A stretch of DNA of 64,000 nucleotides from Inonotus obliquus (taxonomy: Eukaryota > Basidiomycota > Agaricomycetes > Hymenochaetales > Hymenochaetaceae): positions 1,860,001 through 1,924,000 of the forward strand of contig JAJHTX010000002.1 of assembly GCA_032164295.1 (NCBI GenBank). Reading direction: 5' to 3'. Under the pieces are notes generated by a model. It made no database searches and was not told where the DNA came from. It was given only the letters and a program-made list of their open reading frames with translations. The position numbers were made by a program, and so were the translations under genes. Shown here piece after piece: positions 11,983 through 25,200 of this stretch; the first letter of the stretch is position 1; the number at the start of each line of letters is the position of its first letter.

Positions 11983-13632
11983 TTAAACAGACTCGTCCCC
12001 ACTGTCGAACTCCGATGCCGAAGAAGTAGATTGTCGCCGAGCGGGTTTGGCTCTCCCTTTGCCCTTGTCTGCTCGGCTTGCGCCTGCGAACTCCGCGTAT
12101 TTTGGAGAGGTGGAATGTAGGGATTCCGCAGATATGTGAGCGTCTGGTTGTTGTCCAAAGCGGTTGGAGAAGAATGAGGGTATAAAGTCCGCTCTAGTCC
12201 CGCGCCCATCTTTGTTCCAAGTCGGCCGCGGACGTCGCGGACCGTAGTCAAATCGGGTTCTATGGGCTGACCCAGGAGCATTCTCATGCGGTACATCTCC
12301 AAATCCCCCAGCGAAAGCAGCTTCTGGATCTGGTACTCTGTGCCTCCGCTTTTGACGTTTGGGTTTGCGAAGTCCCTCTCGCCTGAAAATCGAGACGAGA
12401 TTGACCAATGGCAGGACAATGACGAGCAGAGGGAAAATCTGTCCAAAGCCCCACAAGTCTGGTGAAATCCCATCCCCACCACCATCGAATCGGTTGCGCT
12501 TTATGAGTAATTCGGAGTTCATCACGAATATCCCCCAAAGGATGACGATTATTACAAGACTGATGACTAGTCTCCCGTCAATTCCTGTGAGATACAGGTT
12601 ATCCTCCATCGCCTTTGAGTAGGGGTCTTCGAACCTTCCGGCCTTCCCCTTTTTTCCCCCTTCCTGTTGGTTCTCTTTCTCATCGTTCGACTGATCACTT
12701 GATTCTGAGCAAGTCAGGCGCCGTCTCCACGGGTTAGGGCGCCACAGTATTAGAGCCTGACTAGACTCTACTCGCTGAGCCGGAGCTTCGTCGCCGGTTG
12801 TCGGTGCTCCTGTCCGCTTTGTCCGCTTTGTTTTTGCCCTGGTCCATTCCCAAGCCTTAGTACGATTGAGAAGGTAGCGCAGTAGCTTGTTCATCCTGCA
12901 GTCGTAGTAGAGGAGGAAAGTGAAACCGAGGGCAGCGATTCCGACGGCTACAAAAGCAATGATGCGACCTGCTGAGAGGGCTGGAATGTCTCCGAATAAG
13001 ACAACGACAGCATGTCCATTGCAGCGAGGGGTAGAGCCGAACTTCTGCGCTTTGATGAGGACAGCGAAGAACAACGCGAATATGGAATACGAATGAACCA
13101 CATATAGTATTGCCAGCAGCATATCCTTCCTTTTGAAACGATTATATGTGGGTATGCTGAAGAATATGGTTACCCATGAAAGACCAAGAAGGTAGAATAC
13201 AACGATCGCATCGTGTAAGCTCATGGCTGGTTCCGGTTTAAAACCGAGGATGAACGACGTTAGAACCAGAGCGATATTTGTTGATATGAGCGTATAGAGC
13301 GACGTTGTATTTTCTCCACAGGACACAGAACGTGCTGATGTCCATCCTATTGTCGTGAGTGATTAGATGGATTCGTAATCTCCTATGTCTTTTGAAGACT
13401 GACCCAGACAGAGAGCTTGGAGATAGAACGAGATACGCACACCAGGACCACTGATGTCCGTGTTTATCTGATAATGCATGTCAGCAAGCCCGGCACAAGA
13501 GAAAATAGCTAGTTGACTCACTTCAGGGCCACCTCCAGATATCAAACACGGACAATTTGGATCGACACTGGCGTCAGCCCTACAAAGGTCCAGGAGCTGA
13601 GAGTCGGAGAGACCGCTGAATGAAGAATTCAT
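11983..13632 (-). CDS. multi-pass membrane protein, uncharacterised fungal family
   Basis: Three exons read leftward: 13522-13632, 13404-13467 and 11983-13346 (512 residues). A Cys-rich N-terminus with ISGGGPEINTDISGPGVRISFYLQ leads into four hydrophobic segments (starting near TLISTNIALVL, AIVVFYLLGL, MLLAILYVVHSY and IIAFVAVGIAALGF). A long charged cytoplasm-like loop follows, then two more segments (LVISLVIIVILWGIF and FPLLVIVLPLVNLVSIF) and a disordered Ser/Arg-rich tail. Six transmembrane helices are likely. The arrangement resembles uncharacterised Agaricomycete integral membrane proteins; no transporter or receptor signature is visible, so no function is assigned. Confidence 0.8.
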
Positions 13633-16449
13633 CCGCACGCGTATCTATGCCTCCGCTTGCGAGTGGTCTTGGGGAGGACAACGGTGTAGACGTGAAAGAG
13701 GCCATTGGGATTATAAGTAAGTTACGAGGCCGTGCTGAAGGGCGTCTTTCTGTCCAAAGGTGCAGTAGGATGCAGTGCCTTTGTTTACACGTGTTGATTA
13801 GCGCCAGACTTGCCAAATATGCGTAACCTCTTTCTCTTTCTCATTCGTCCCAGTCGCTGCTTGCCACGACATATGCTGATACGGTAAGCTTTTGCACCTT
13901 AACCAGTAATCTAAACTATAGGGTATTCTGCCGGTTGGGACACAAGTGCTGTTTACAGAGAGTCCATTCTTTTCATAGAATGGCTTCATGGTCATGTTCC
14001 GCCCTATTAGCCTGAACTGCGTTGCATAGCCCTGGTTCATATCAATTTGATTCCGGCTGGTCTCCGGAACACTCGACGCACTATATCGCGGAATGATCAT
14101 CTGTCTTTATCTTCCTACAACTTACAGAGATATGAAAGATTGGGCCGAAGCAAACAGATGAGTCCCTTGTTTCTTTCTGGTGAGGTACCCCGATCTTCGC
14201 TAAAGAATTATAGGAGTCAGAGTAGTCTTCAGAAAAGCAGCACATGAGGACCCATAATATCGTGGCGTTATTAAGTTCTATAGAGAACTTGAGTCCATCT
14301 GGGACCAGCGCTTGACCTGCCTTCCCGAGGTGAGAATCAACATAGCATGGCTATCCTGACTCCTAGGTTCGGTCAAATGAAGAAGGCAGCTCGAAATTAA
14401 CGGCACAAAAACTAGATCAGGTAATCCCGGATTGTACATATCTTGGTGGATGTTTTCCAAGGACACGCGTCTGGTCATCTCCAAAATACTTCGCTACGGG
14501 TCGGACAGTATAGCCAGCCCGGTTTTCACCAGAGGCAGAGGGCGTTCTTGGTTCTTCTAGAGATTACGTGATGCCGCATCACACATATAGTCTCTCATCA
14601 TGGTCCTGTTGAAACTCGCTAGTGTACACATCGGGTCCTGTGTATGAACTCAATGTTCTTGATCGATGGTCGGTAGGATGGCAATATCCCAAATGCGATG
14701 CGTGTCCTCGTTTGTTGGGCCTATTGACGCAGGCTATTTTAGCAGGATGGTCCATCTTCCTTCCTGACAAAGGAATGCTCCTACCTTTCACCACCTTGAA
14801 GTCGTGCAGTGGGGGGCTTTCGCTCATACTCAAGCATTCTTTATCCTGTTCACAGGTCTGAACCCTAAAATAGGAACGGCCATCGGACCTTCCTCCCATC
14901 GATTGAATTTGCCCCCGGATTACTTCAAAAGGACGGAGATGGGTCTCCGCGACAGTCAATATACTTATCTTATTCAAAGGACTCACCTTTCCGTACCAAG
15001 GTTCGGCCTGGCACTCAAACCATGGCACTGTTGCCTCCCTCTTCGACCTCTTCGACCTTCAGGAAGCTCGAGTTTGCCTTTCGGACTCCTTCGCTGGTCC
15101 CCTCATTCTGAGGCCGGTGATGCATAACATTTACGTAACCCATTGGTTCTGTTTAGTAGAAGGGTGCGCGTTCATACGGATGCCAACGAAGTATGAAGAA
15201 GCCAAGTCCTCGTTTCGAAACCAATTCAGAAACTACTCATATACCTTGACTCAGAAGGTCAAGTCAACGGAAGAAAAATCTTGCTTTCTATGAGGAAGGG
15301 AGGATGCTAGCTACGTCCTCTTCCTTCGAGGTGTTCCATTCCATCCCCATTGACAATGGAACCTTCGACCTTTCTAAGCCCCCTTTCTTATCGGGCTTAT
15401 TGTAATCACAATTCACTTCAGTACAGTACAGTTCACCTATCCGTCCAGATTATCTGCTGAACTGTTATATTCCAGATCGATTGCACGATATCGGAAGAAA
15501 AAGCTTGAAAGAAAAAGCTTGACGAACCTCACCCTTCCAGCAAGTCAGGGCTAACCGTATCATCGGTGCCGGACCTCGTCTCACCTTAGGCCTCGGCTCG
15601 AGTATTGGACGTAAAATAATCGCAATGAAATGAATACTAACAGCGCCACCAAAAGCCTAAATTACGAGTTTTTTACGCTGATTACTTTCCACTTTCCATT
15701 AGCCTGCGGTAAATCTCCCACAGGCTGGAATATTGTCCGTAGTCTAGTCCCAGATCAACTGCCCGGAACCCAGATTCAGGCTCGTAAACAAGCCTCTCTC
15801 CTAATCACCGAAATGGATCGCTTCTTGTGTCACGCGTAACTGCAAAATGCCTCCTTTCCAGAATCGCTAAGAGCCATCCTATCCACCTATTATCGGAAGT
15901 TCTTTTGAGCTCGTAAAGAGTTGAAGTACACAGAAAGGTATTACATGACAACGGAGCTCATTCATGCCTATAATCATACAAATCATGGACTAACCAAATC
16001 CATATCCGCGACGAAAGGGCTAATCGTACAAATCACAGCATATTTATACAAATTTTGGGTCAAAAGTAGATCATGAGGGCGTTCAAAACACCGAAAAGAC
16101 CGAGTTTCAATGAAAGTAAGTTGAAGACCGGAAGGTCAGAGGGGGGAAGTACGCATGAAGCGGATCAGAATTCGTTAAATCAAGGAAAAGAGTCATGTCA
16201 ACCATAGGAGAGTTTAGAAGAGTAAGTAATACAGCAGAGCACAACGAGAAGGATAAAGGATGGACATGGAGAACTAGTTCATCAAAAAAAAGTGAAAGCG
16301 AAGAAATTTAGAGATAATGCTCGATGGTATACAACCATTACTCATCTTGCGTATGAGCGGATAACGTTACAGAGCGACGACCACGAGGTGAATGCCTAAT
16401 AATCAAAGGCGTTTGTTTTTCAAAAGAACCGATGGTTTGGTGCCGACGT
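13633..16449. other. 2.8-kb region without a recognised gene
   Basis: Several open frames of 60-150 codons on both strands (for example minus 14579-15028) lack recognisable domains, conserved splice structure or good starts. There is a short direct repeat GAAAAAGCTTG near 15495-15520. The stretch just before 16450 is presumably the 3' region of the bHLH gene. Confidence 0.5.
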
Positions 16450-19281
16450 CTATACTTCCATCCCAGTGCTTTCCTCTTTCACAGCGACCAGCTTTGATCT
16501 CCTCCTCGACATCCGTCCAGTTAAGCTCGAAACGCTGGGACTTTTGTGAACGCCTGCTCCGGAAATATGAACCTTACCGTCTCTTCCCCGCCTTCCGCGT
16601 TCTTCTCGATCACTGGTGAGGGAGCCGATATTCTGCTCTTCAGAACGGTCTGACGAAGCGTCACGTCGTTCTTGCGGAGAGGAGGCATCAGATACAGCCG
16701 ATGCAGAGACTGAAGAGCCCCGGTCTTGATCGCGCTCATTTTCCATGTCATGCTCCGGTTCGTCTTGTTCACGGTCATCGCCTGCATCGCTCGAACCCGT
16801 GCCAGAGTTTCCCATTCTTTTCCCGTTTATTTCATGCATGCCTTCGACGTCCATTTCCATTTCCATATCCATTTCTGCCATCGGCTCGAGTGCCCCGAAT
16901 TGCGTCGCAAACCCGCCGTTAATGCCATGTCCCATTCCATTCACACCAAGCTCCATGGCACGATCATCAAATGCGTGTAGGCCCTCGGCACCGAATATGC
17001 CGGCCAGTTCATCCGCCTGCGGGTTTGTGTCAGCGCCTGGCAGTGCCATTGGCATCGGTTCTGACGGTGCGGGTGGTACAATTCCCGCCTCCGCGAGCCG
17101 AGCTTCGAGTTCCCTATTTCGCACTGCTTGTGCACCGACGAGCTGTTGAAGATAACGAATGTACTCGACGCTCTTACGCAGAATCATGCCCTTATTTGCT
17201 TTCACCGGCTGCCCGCCACCATCCTTTTCACCCTTCTCGCCTTTTCCGGTCTTAGACTTGGCAGGAGGGCTAGATGGTTTCTCTGCATCATCTGCGTCGT
17301 CCCCGTCGAAATCTTTCTCTTTCCTGTCATCACCGACGCCTGTAATGCAATGATGAGGTAACGAGACAATGAGTTGGAATTCCACACAAGCGAAGAAATG
17401 GAGGGAGAGCGAACTAACCAGCATTTGTAGAAATGGGGCTAGTAGGGTCGAGCATAACTTGCGGTATGAGCGTTGCGAGTTCGCTGATTTTCTCGTTGAT
17501 GTTATCCCGTCGACGTCGTTCAACCGCATTATGCGACTCCCGTCTCCGGCGTCGTTTTTCACTGACTATCGCAGCCCTGTCATGGGTTGAATGGTAGGAA
17601 GCATGCACAAGAGGTCAACAGGGAGAACACGTCTCAGTTATCTATCATCAACGAAAAGACTGTTTCGTATCGACTCACTGTTTAGCTGCGGGATCTAGTT
17701 CTACGTTCCCGTCGTCCTTCCTCGTACCGGCAGTTACCGTGTCCTTCGGCGAGATACCCATGCTTCCAACACTGTAAGAGCCATCAGTCCCAATTCTGCT
17801 CCTTACCCCGCCTCAAATCAGGTACGATTGGATGACAGAACATACCTCGTCCCAAAGGCACCAAACGGACCATGACTGACACTATCCGGCGTCGGAAGAC
17901 TAAATTCCGCTCCGGGAGCGCTACCAGGGTTTGCGCCCGTGTTCATAGCGTGGCCATTTCCATTGATACCATTGACGTTTATCCCGTTCACGCCCTTGAA
18001 CTCGCTCATTCCGTTCACTCCAAACCAACCACTTGATTGGCCAATACCCGAACCATTTGGTCCAAGAGGAGACAAAGCGCTACCGAGCCCGCCCATGTTC
18101 CCCAGCGGACTGAGTGCCCCACCCGGAACGCTATGCGGAGGGATTACGATGGACGAAGGGCGAGGAGCACTGCCGCTTCCACCCAAGGGTGGTGAAGGTA
18201 GATTGTGTAGATGGTGGCCGAGTTGGGTTTGTGTGTGGCTTAGCGAATGGCTGTGTGAATGGGAATGAGAATGCGTCAAATGTGGAGGAAGGGTGAACGA
18301 ATCCCTGCGCCGACTCGCGCTTTTCGTGGTGCGCGTTGGGCCCCCTCCCTGGCTTTGAGACTGGGAGGCCGTAGTTGTCCTCACGCGGGAACGGCTTCTT
18401 GATGGGGATCTACCACTGCCCGTTGCGGACCGACTGTCCGCGCGTTTTCGGGTACCTCCTCCGAGCGGCTGCGGACTTTCGCTATCTCGCGCTGGGATGC
18501 TACTCGCAGACGTCGGGGTGAACGGGCCGAACGGATCGGTCAAATCATTGGTTCCGGATGCCGATAAAGCCATAGATGGAGGGTGCGGATCATGATGAGA
18601 TGACAGCGGAGGAATCGTGCTATTAAAGTGCGCAGGAAAGGTATCACGACCGCCTAGGAAACCGTTCTGACCAGAGTGACCGTGATAGTTTCCCTGTTGA
18701 TCATAATGTCCGTGTAGGTGAGATGTTGCCAACGAAGCTGGCTGGCTCAATGGAGGCAAATCCGGTCGGTGAGATGACTGTGGAAGAGAGAACGCATGCC
18801 CGCCCGCGCCGGTGAAATGAGAAGATGGTGGGGCGGATATATCAAAAATGTTGTGCATATGAGTCTGTTCTGTACCATGACCCTGACCTTGATGGGCCGG
18901 CGGAGTGTGTGTAGACCGTTCATTAGACGTAGCAGGGCTTGCCGGATTCATAAGCGACATCGCAAGCTCATCAGTCAGATCCATTGCATTCGACCGGGAA
19001 AAAGCGTCCGGAAGAGATAGTGAAGGCAGACCGCCACCGCTGCCTCCGCTCAAACTACCACTCCCACCTCCACTGCCGCTGCCACTGTTCCCGTTGCTAT
19101 TGTTGCCCCCTTGATGTGCGTGGTGCGAGGAGTGCGTGAGGAAGAGGTCGAATGGCCCTGGAGGCGGCGACGGAGGGTGACCAGTGCTTGGCGAGGGCGA
19201 GGGTAAGTGAAACCCTTCCTGTCGCACCTTGGGTTGAGCTATTGCACTAAATGCGCTGGAGGACGATGAGTAGAAAGACAT
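16450..19281 (-). CDS. bHLH transcription factor with long disordered N-terminus
   Basis: Four exons read leftward: 17846-19281, 17679-17771, 17419-17576 and 16450-17339 (858 residues). Residues 1-500 are low complexity (Ser, Gly, Pro, Asn, and a His-Ser run). The basic region is RRRRRESHNAVERRRRDNIN; His, Glu and Arg at the E-box contact positions (H-x3-E-x3-R) predict CACGTG binding. Helix 1 (ISELATLIPQVM) is followed by an unusually long charged loop (about 70 residues, interrupted by an intron) before helix 2 (KGMILRKSVEYIRYLQQLV) and a leucine-repeat-like helix. It is nuclear and probably a dimer. It resembles the MITF/TFE or Rtg3 type, but orthology is not certain. The acidic C-terminal half could be an activation region. 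Confidence 0.88.
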
Positions 19282-22200
19282 TCCGGAGCTAGACAACTGT
19301 GAGATGCGGTGGCAAACTTTGGGATCTTTCCAACCACCAAAAGTTGCGGGGTCGGCTAATCGTTGATAGCAACGTCCTGCTTAAGTTCACAAGCAGAATA
19401 CGGGTTCAAAACGGGTGGCCGTCGATGAGAACAAGACAGCTGACTGAGTACGATGATGGGTTGTTCGTCGTTAAAGGGCGGGAGGGCGAGGGGTGCAGCA
19501 GGCCTGAGGCAAGTAGAGGCGAGATGCGGGGAGTGGAAGACGATGAATGAATGTGGGGGTGGTACTTGAATACATTACGCCTTCCATATCTGGCAACTGT
19601 ACCATGTCACATTAATTCATTGCTTCTTTTTCCTCAATTCATTTGTGACATTAGATGCCGTGGATATATCCGAATGCGGAGGTTTTTCCTCCAAAAGAAG
19701 AAATAAGAAGACGGGATGTACCGAAGAAATTGTCACGGAGGGCGGAGGGGGCGGAATGATGAGCCGAAGCCGAAAGGATTGATTTGTACGTAATGATATT
19801 TGCATCAACAAGTGTTACACTTACAGTTATTTCCCCGGATACGATCCCCCAGATTATGTTCTACTCCGTCTCTCACTCTAATCGATTGCGGCACCAGCTT
19901 ATCATTCTGCGCTCTCTGCTCACCACTAACCTTGTTTTTCATCTCCATAGCCCTGCTTCTTCCATCCAGTAACTTTACGCGTCAAAGCCAGGCACGCATC
20001 TAGCCCCTAGGTGAGCCTACTGGTTGCCGTGTGGCATCTCACGATATTCAGTGTTCAACCTCCTCTCTATCTGCTCACCCTCAACAGCATTCACAACAAA
20101 GCAAGAAAATATCTACGCAAGTTGCGACATCATCACCCCGCATTTTCCAATCAATAATTGTCGAATTTACAACGACAAGTATGTAGCGGCTGCACAGATA
20201 AGGATGACTCATCCCACGCTCCTGATCGGCTCATTCAACAACTATTTTGCCTAAGTCCGAAGAAAAATGCAGTATAATGAACTCTACATTCTCCCTCAGC
20301 AGTAAGACAAGAGAAATGGGATCTCTATTCTCCTAGTCCTCCAGACCAGACCTTTGCTTTTCAATTGATTCTCATGTTCCGTGCTGATCTTTTCTACTGC
20401 AATCCATACTCGGATGCAGTCCTCATATATCTCGTTACAGGCTCCGAGGTGCGATCCGCGCAAACGGTAACGGAATTCCAGACAAACCAGTCGCAAAATA
20501 TTCGCATCGTACGTCGGATAACATTGGCTCGCGGTTCGAGCGTGCTCCCCTTCTTCTCTGATTGTCATCCCGCAAGAACGAAAACATTTTGGATCGAGAG
20601 AAGATTGATTTGTCGCACCGACCACGCCGAATTCATGAATCCCACGATGTGTGAAAGCTAGATGCGGAGGAACATGCTGAATGGTGGCGCAAGTGAAAAA
20701 TGAAGCAAGACAAGATAAGACAAGCCGGACGAGGGTCGCTCAAACGCAGGCACCGAGTCGCAAATCGAGGACATTCCCTCCGTACGCATGGAATTCATTC
20801 CCCACATTCGCGCGGCAACGAATTAGTATCACCTCAGCATGTCTTGTCAAATACATTTACCCCGCAGTGCGTCCCTTAACTCCCAGTTGCTGCCCCGCAT
20901 TAACAACCCCGATTAAATCTCCGGAGCTTACGCCTTTTTAGAGAACAACCATACCGGGAGTCCCGACGCATGGACCAGCAACATCGGTGATTCTGTGTGC
21001 ACTGGATTGCACGCGTAAATGCAGACCTTTTGGATCCATTGTCTCACTATGAAGGGGTAGAAGGGGTCGGGGATTGTTGACTTGCCAAGATGTAGTCAAT
21101 GCGCTCTTTTTCAAAAGAAACGCACCCTTGAACGTATCCCATCTTACCTCCCGTCCTCACATACTCCAGAAACTACAGATTATCCACCGTACTTCCCGCA
21201 GCCCTTACCACGCAAAGTCCGTAGCAGTCATCAATTCTTTGACAGAACGATGCATCTCTCGCGTTAACGGACGCCCATACAGGAAATAAAGATCGGTGCA
21301 AATAAGATCGGGCAATTTGAAAAACAGCGAACGCTGAGGCGATGAGAGCAGAGCTGGATTTCGGATCATCGGAACGTTGATGCGACGTGTGGTGAGGTCA
21401 TCATCCATACCTGCCGTACCGGCTGATAATATAATATACCATGTCACATATATCATTGCACCGGATTGCAAATGGCATGTATTCTCCACCACTAGTTTCA
21501 CAGGATGAGTAATTCTCCGAAAAGCCCCTAGTCCTCTCTTTCGATCTTCGCGTTTGTTTCAGGTTCTGCAGCCACTCTTTCCCAGATCCAGGCTCAGGTC
21601 TAGGTCAAGGGCAAGCGCCCACCCGTTCTTCCATTTTAACCACGCACACTCAATCTAAACCATGACCGATCCCCAGTGGCCACTAAGGGGCAAGGATCCG
21701 CGTGTGTTGCCCACAATAGTCAATGTTTCCTTGGAGCCTGCACTCTTCGTTCTTGATTTCTCGTATTCTCGAGTTTGTTGGCGAGAGCAACTCGATTTCT
21801 TGACACGTACAATTACCACGGGAAGGACTAATAGCCACCGCCATTATTTGAAATTAGGCCTCCTTACCCGATCTTGCAACTCTATTCCCCTGTGAACTGC
21901 GTTGCGCAAACGGCCGTTAGCCAGTAAGCGATGGACGTTACTGTACAGTACTCCTCAATGTATGTACTGTGCGTAATAAAGCGGCCGTACCAGTTGTGCG
22001 AATCAAATCGCACCGCCAATGGAAACCACTGCGCATTTATACGCTATTCATCAGACCCATAAGCATGCTCAAGGCGCATGAAATCAAGTAACTTAACTGA
22101 CTCTGCAGCTCGAGCAACCAAATCGTGTCCGTTCCGCATGCTCGTAGCAGGTCCCAATACTTTGCGGATCCGATTAAGAAAATACCTTAAAACGTCCCTG

Positions 22201-25200
22201 TTAAGTAGTTCGAGAATACCCAATGGGGCTCCGGCTTACGGACCCGGAGCCACAAACCGTGAGTCTCGTGCTACTCACGAGGAAATTGGTTAATTATTCT
22301 CATGTTCCGTGACAAGTTCGGTTTCCTCACCTGAATTGCCCAAAAATCCGCGGAGTCGACTTCAAAACGGCCCAGTTTCGATCAGCTTCGTTCCCTTAAG
22401 AAATGTAGGGAATATCACATTGTATTGATGGAAGATAAACCGATGATCCGCATCTGGTATCGTTTGCGCGCCAAGTACACATTCACGTAGAGACTGCCTC
22501 GCCAATTCCTTGTGGTATCTTGATACGGTTTGATCAATGGTGACTGTTGTCGGATGCCGTACCGCAAGACTTAAATTTCCGAGGAGAGAACGGAAGTGTC
22601 ACTTCCGTACATGAATCCGTGAAAGTACCCCATAGACTCGCAAGGTTTGAGCCCAGGGCCGGGGAGGAAGCTAGTCCATGCTGCCGCAACATGTTACAAA
22701 TACGATAGGAAAGTCATAGGATATACCCTAAAAAAGCTGCGAGCGGTCCGAGTGTGACCATAATTTAATCAGCAGAGGCTGCTTGTAGGGATTATCCGGA
22801 TCCTGGTAGTGCTCTCAGCAAGGTGCGCCTATGGCCTCCTTCCAGGTACTATCGGGAAGACGGCCTGCTGCCAGCGTATCCACAAATCAAATTCACAGGA
22901 TTGGAAAGGAAGCTATAGAAAGACCTTTGGTAAGTAGTCGATTACCGGCGTTCTACGCACCATACAGAAGACAAGGTCAATATTGGTGGATTCCAAGATA
23001 GCGCTTAAACCGCGAGGCAGGCGCGAGACGACGGCCATTTTCGACCAGCTTCGCACCTGGGGCCAGAATGCATGAATACGCATCCCGTCGGCATACCTTG
23101 AATTCCCAATGTCCATTTTGTGGCAACCACACGTAAAATAGCAAGCCCGAGACCCGCTACTTCGCGCATGTCCACATTCTCTCATCCTCTTGTATGTGAA
23201 TGAGGGTACTTCGATGAACCTCGCCACATCCGGTTCTCGTCGGACCTTCGGACCTTCCCCAAAGAATATTTGATGAACCTTGTTGGAGGAACTCTGTTGC
23301 TGCCTTAACGTGCTATCTGAGATGCCTTGCCTTGGGTCTATGATGTATGAGCGCCAAGCAACTAGAGCCATTCCATCACGGATGCTGCATGGTATTTACT
23401 GACGATTCGAAGCCGAGCAGACGCGAAGTGATGTGAATGATGAAGGGGGTGATAATCTTATAGATAGAAGCCGGACGTTAGAATGCGGGGAAGTTTAGAA
23501 AGGGTCGGAACGGAAGAGATTCGTCGGGAATGTCCTCTGCTAATTGGGTTCCCTTTCTTGCGTGTGTTGCTGAAGGGGTGAGTCCTTATGGAGGCAGGCG
23601 CTATCTCGGAACTCCACAGTGTCAGAAGCGTGGAAGACTCGCTATAGAAAGCATGCCGCTTCATAATCCAAGATGTCTGGTATGCAAACTTAGACAAATA
23701 TGATATTACCGGTCAGCTTCGTATCTGCAGAGTAGAGTAAAAAGATTCAAACTATGCCGTACATCTTGCTGTGATAATTCTTCGGTAGATCTTGTTTGAC
23801 AGTTCGAGTGTCTGCGGGATAATCTGGTTTTGATACCGGGAGATTGCTAGGCTGGATAACCATGCACTTGTTCGATCTTAGCTATTGCAGGCGAAAGCTG
23901 CATAGGAGAAAGGGAGACGGGGTCTATCGTCGGAAGAAATTATAAGTGGGACAGTTGTCAGGACCCCAATTCTTCATTAGATGAAATACGAATACCGGCA
24001 TCGCAAGATTGGGACAGTCTTCTTGTTGGCCCGAGTAAGCAACATTGTCGTTGGAAAATTAAGGGGCACACGTGATGTCAAAAGAAGAGAATGTCGACCA
24101 GGCCCGCCAATTACATTGTTACTTGGGAACTGGAAGGGTTCAGATGCAGTTGCGATTGAAAGATCCCTCCAACACCAGCTCGACAGATCGATGAATCTCC
24201 AACACTATCTTTCTCCACAGTTCCACAGTACGCGTCCTTAACTGGGTCTAGAGATCTCGAGGGATCGAGTTCAAGCAGAAACCGGAGCAGCACCGATAAA
24301 AGCCGAAGAAGTCAGGAATAAGGAAAAGGAACTTACGAACATTGGTGTCAGAGATAAAGACAATATCCTAGCCGATGTCAATAGATGCACGAACTTTGTG
24401 GTGTAGATAAAGGAAGCCAGTGGAGGAAGCATAACTGGACCCGTCTTTTTCATCGTCAAAAAGCACTGCCAAACTAGCTGGCTTATCGAGCGAAAGTATC
24501 CGGAACGTGAGTCGGTAAACCCTGTCCACAGAATGTTCTTATGCCAACATCCCACCAAACTGCCAGAGAGACATGACGAAGGGACAGGCCAGGTGTTGCC
24601 GAGATAAGCCTTTCATGGCGCTACATCGCCGAGCAACAGGGGCAGTAGAGGTTCCCCGATGATACTACTTGGCCTACTAATGCCCACATAGTCGGCGCCA
24701 TGAGCCAAACATCAGCAACAGATTGAGGTGGGAATAGGTGTTTTACCTAGAAGGAATTGGCATTTCTCGGGCTTGCAATGATGAACCCAAAAGTCAATTG
24801 TACCCCTGTACTTACGATCAGGGAACACTCTTGACCTCAGAGACTACACCCCGCATAAGCACAACATAACGCGGGTGAATCAGGAAACATCCGAAGACCT
24901 CCATGCTTGAGTCGCACGCCCTTATTAATTGAAATCACGCGTATTTTTCTCGGTTGTCCTTCATCGTTCCGTCTCCGTTTATGTGCGAATGGTCGTGACA
25001 TAACGAGAATAAATTGCGTCCCGATTGTCTGGCGAGGACGTGATGGCCTTCCGGTCCTTTTCATATTGGTTGGTAGATATGGCCCGAAAGCTTCCAATCA
25101 GGAAGACGTCCATAGTTTACCAATCGCTGTTAATCGACGCGGAAAGAAGGCTCCAGTTGACCAATCTTGTGGTGACAGGGGTGTAAAACTCCGCGAAGGA

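Noticed and set aside
14579..15028. 149-codon minus-strand frame as a gene
   Set aside because: Its start is not clearly real, overlaps open frames on the other strand, and matches no family I know.
22200..22225. B-box-like GTTCGAGAATACC as part of a tRNA gene
   Set aside because: No acceptor stem, A box or cloverleaf could be formed around it.
22913..23371. 152-codon minus-strand frame as a gene
   Set aside because: No recognisable domain, no supporting splice structure, composition like random frames nearby.
24271..24558. Minus-strand frame ending in a hydrophobic, signal-like stretch
   Set aside because: The hydrophobic part is at the end of the frame and is followed at once by a stop, so it cannot be a signal peptide of anything visible.
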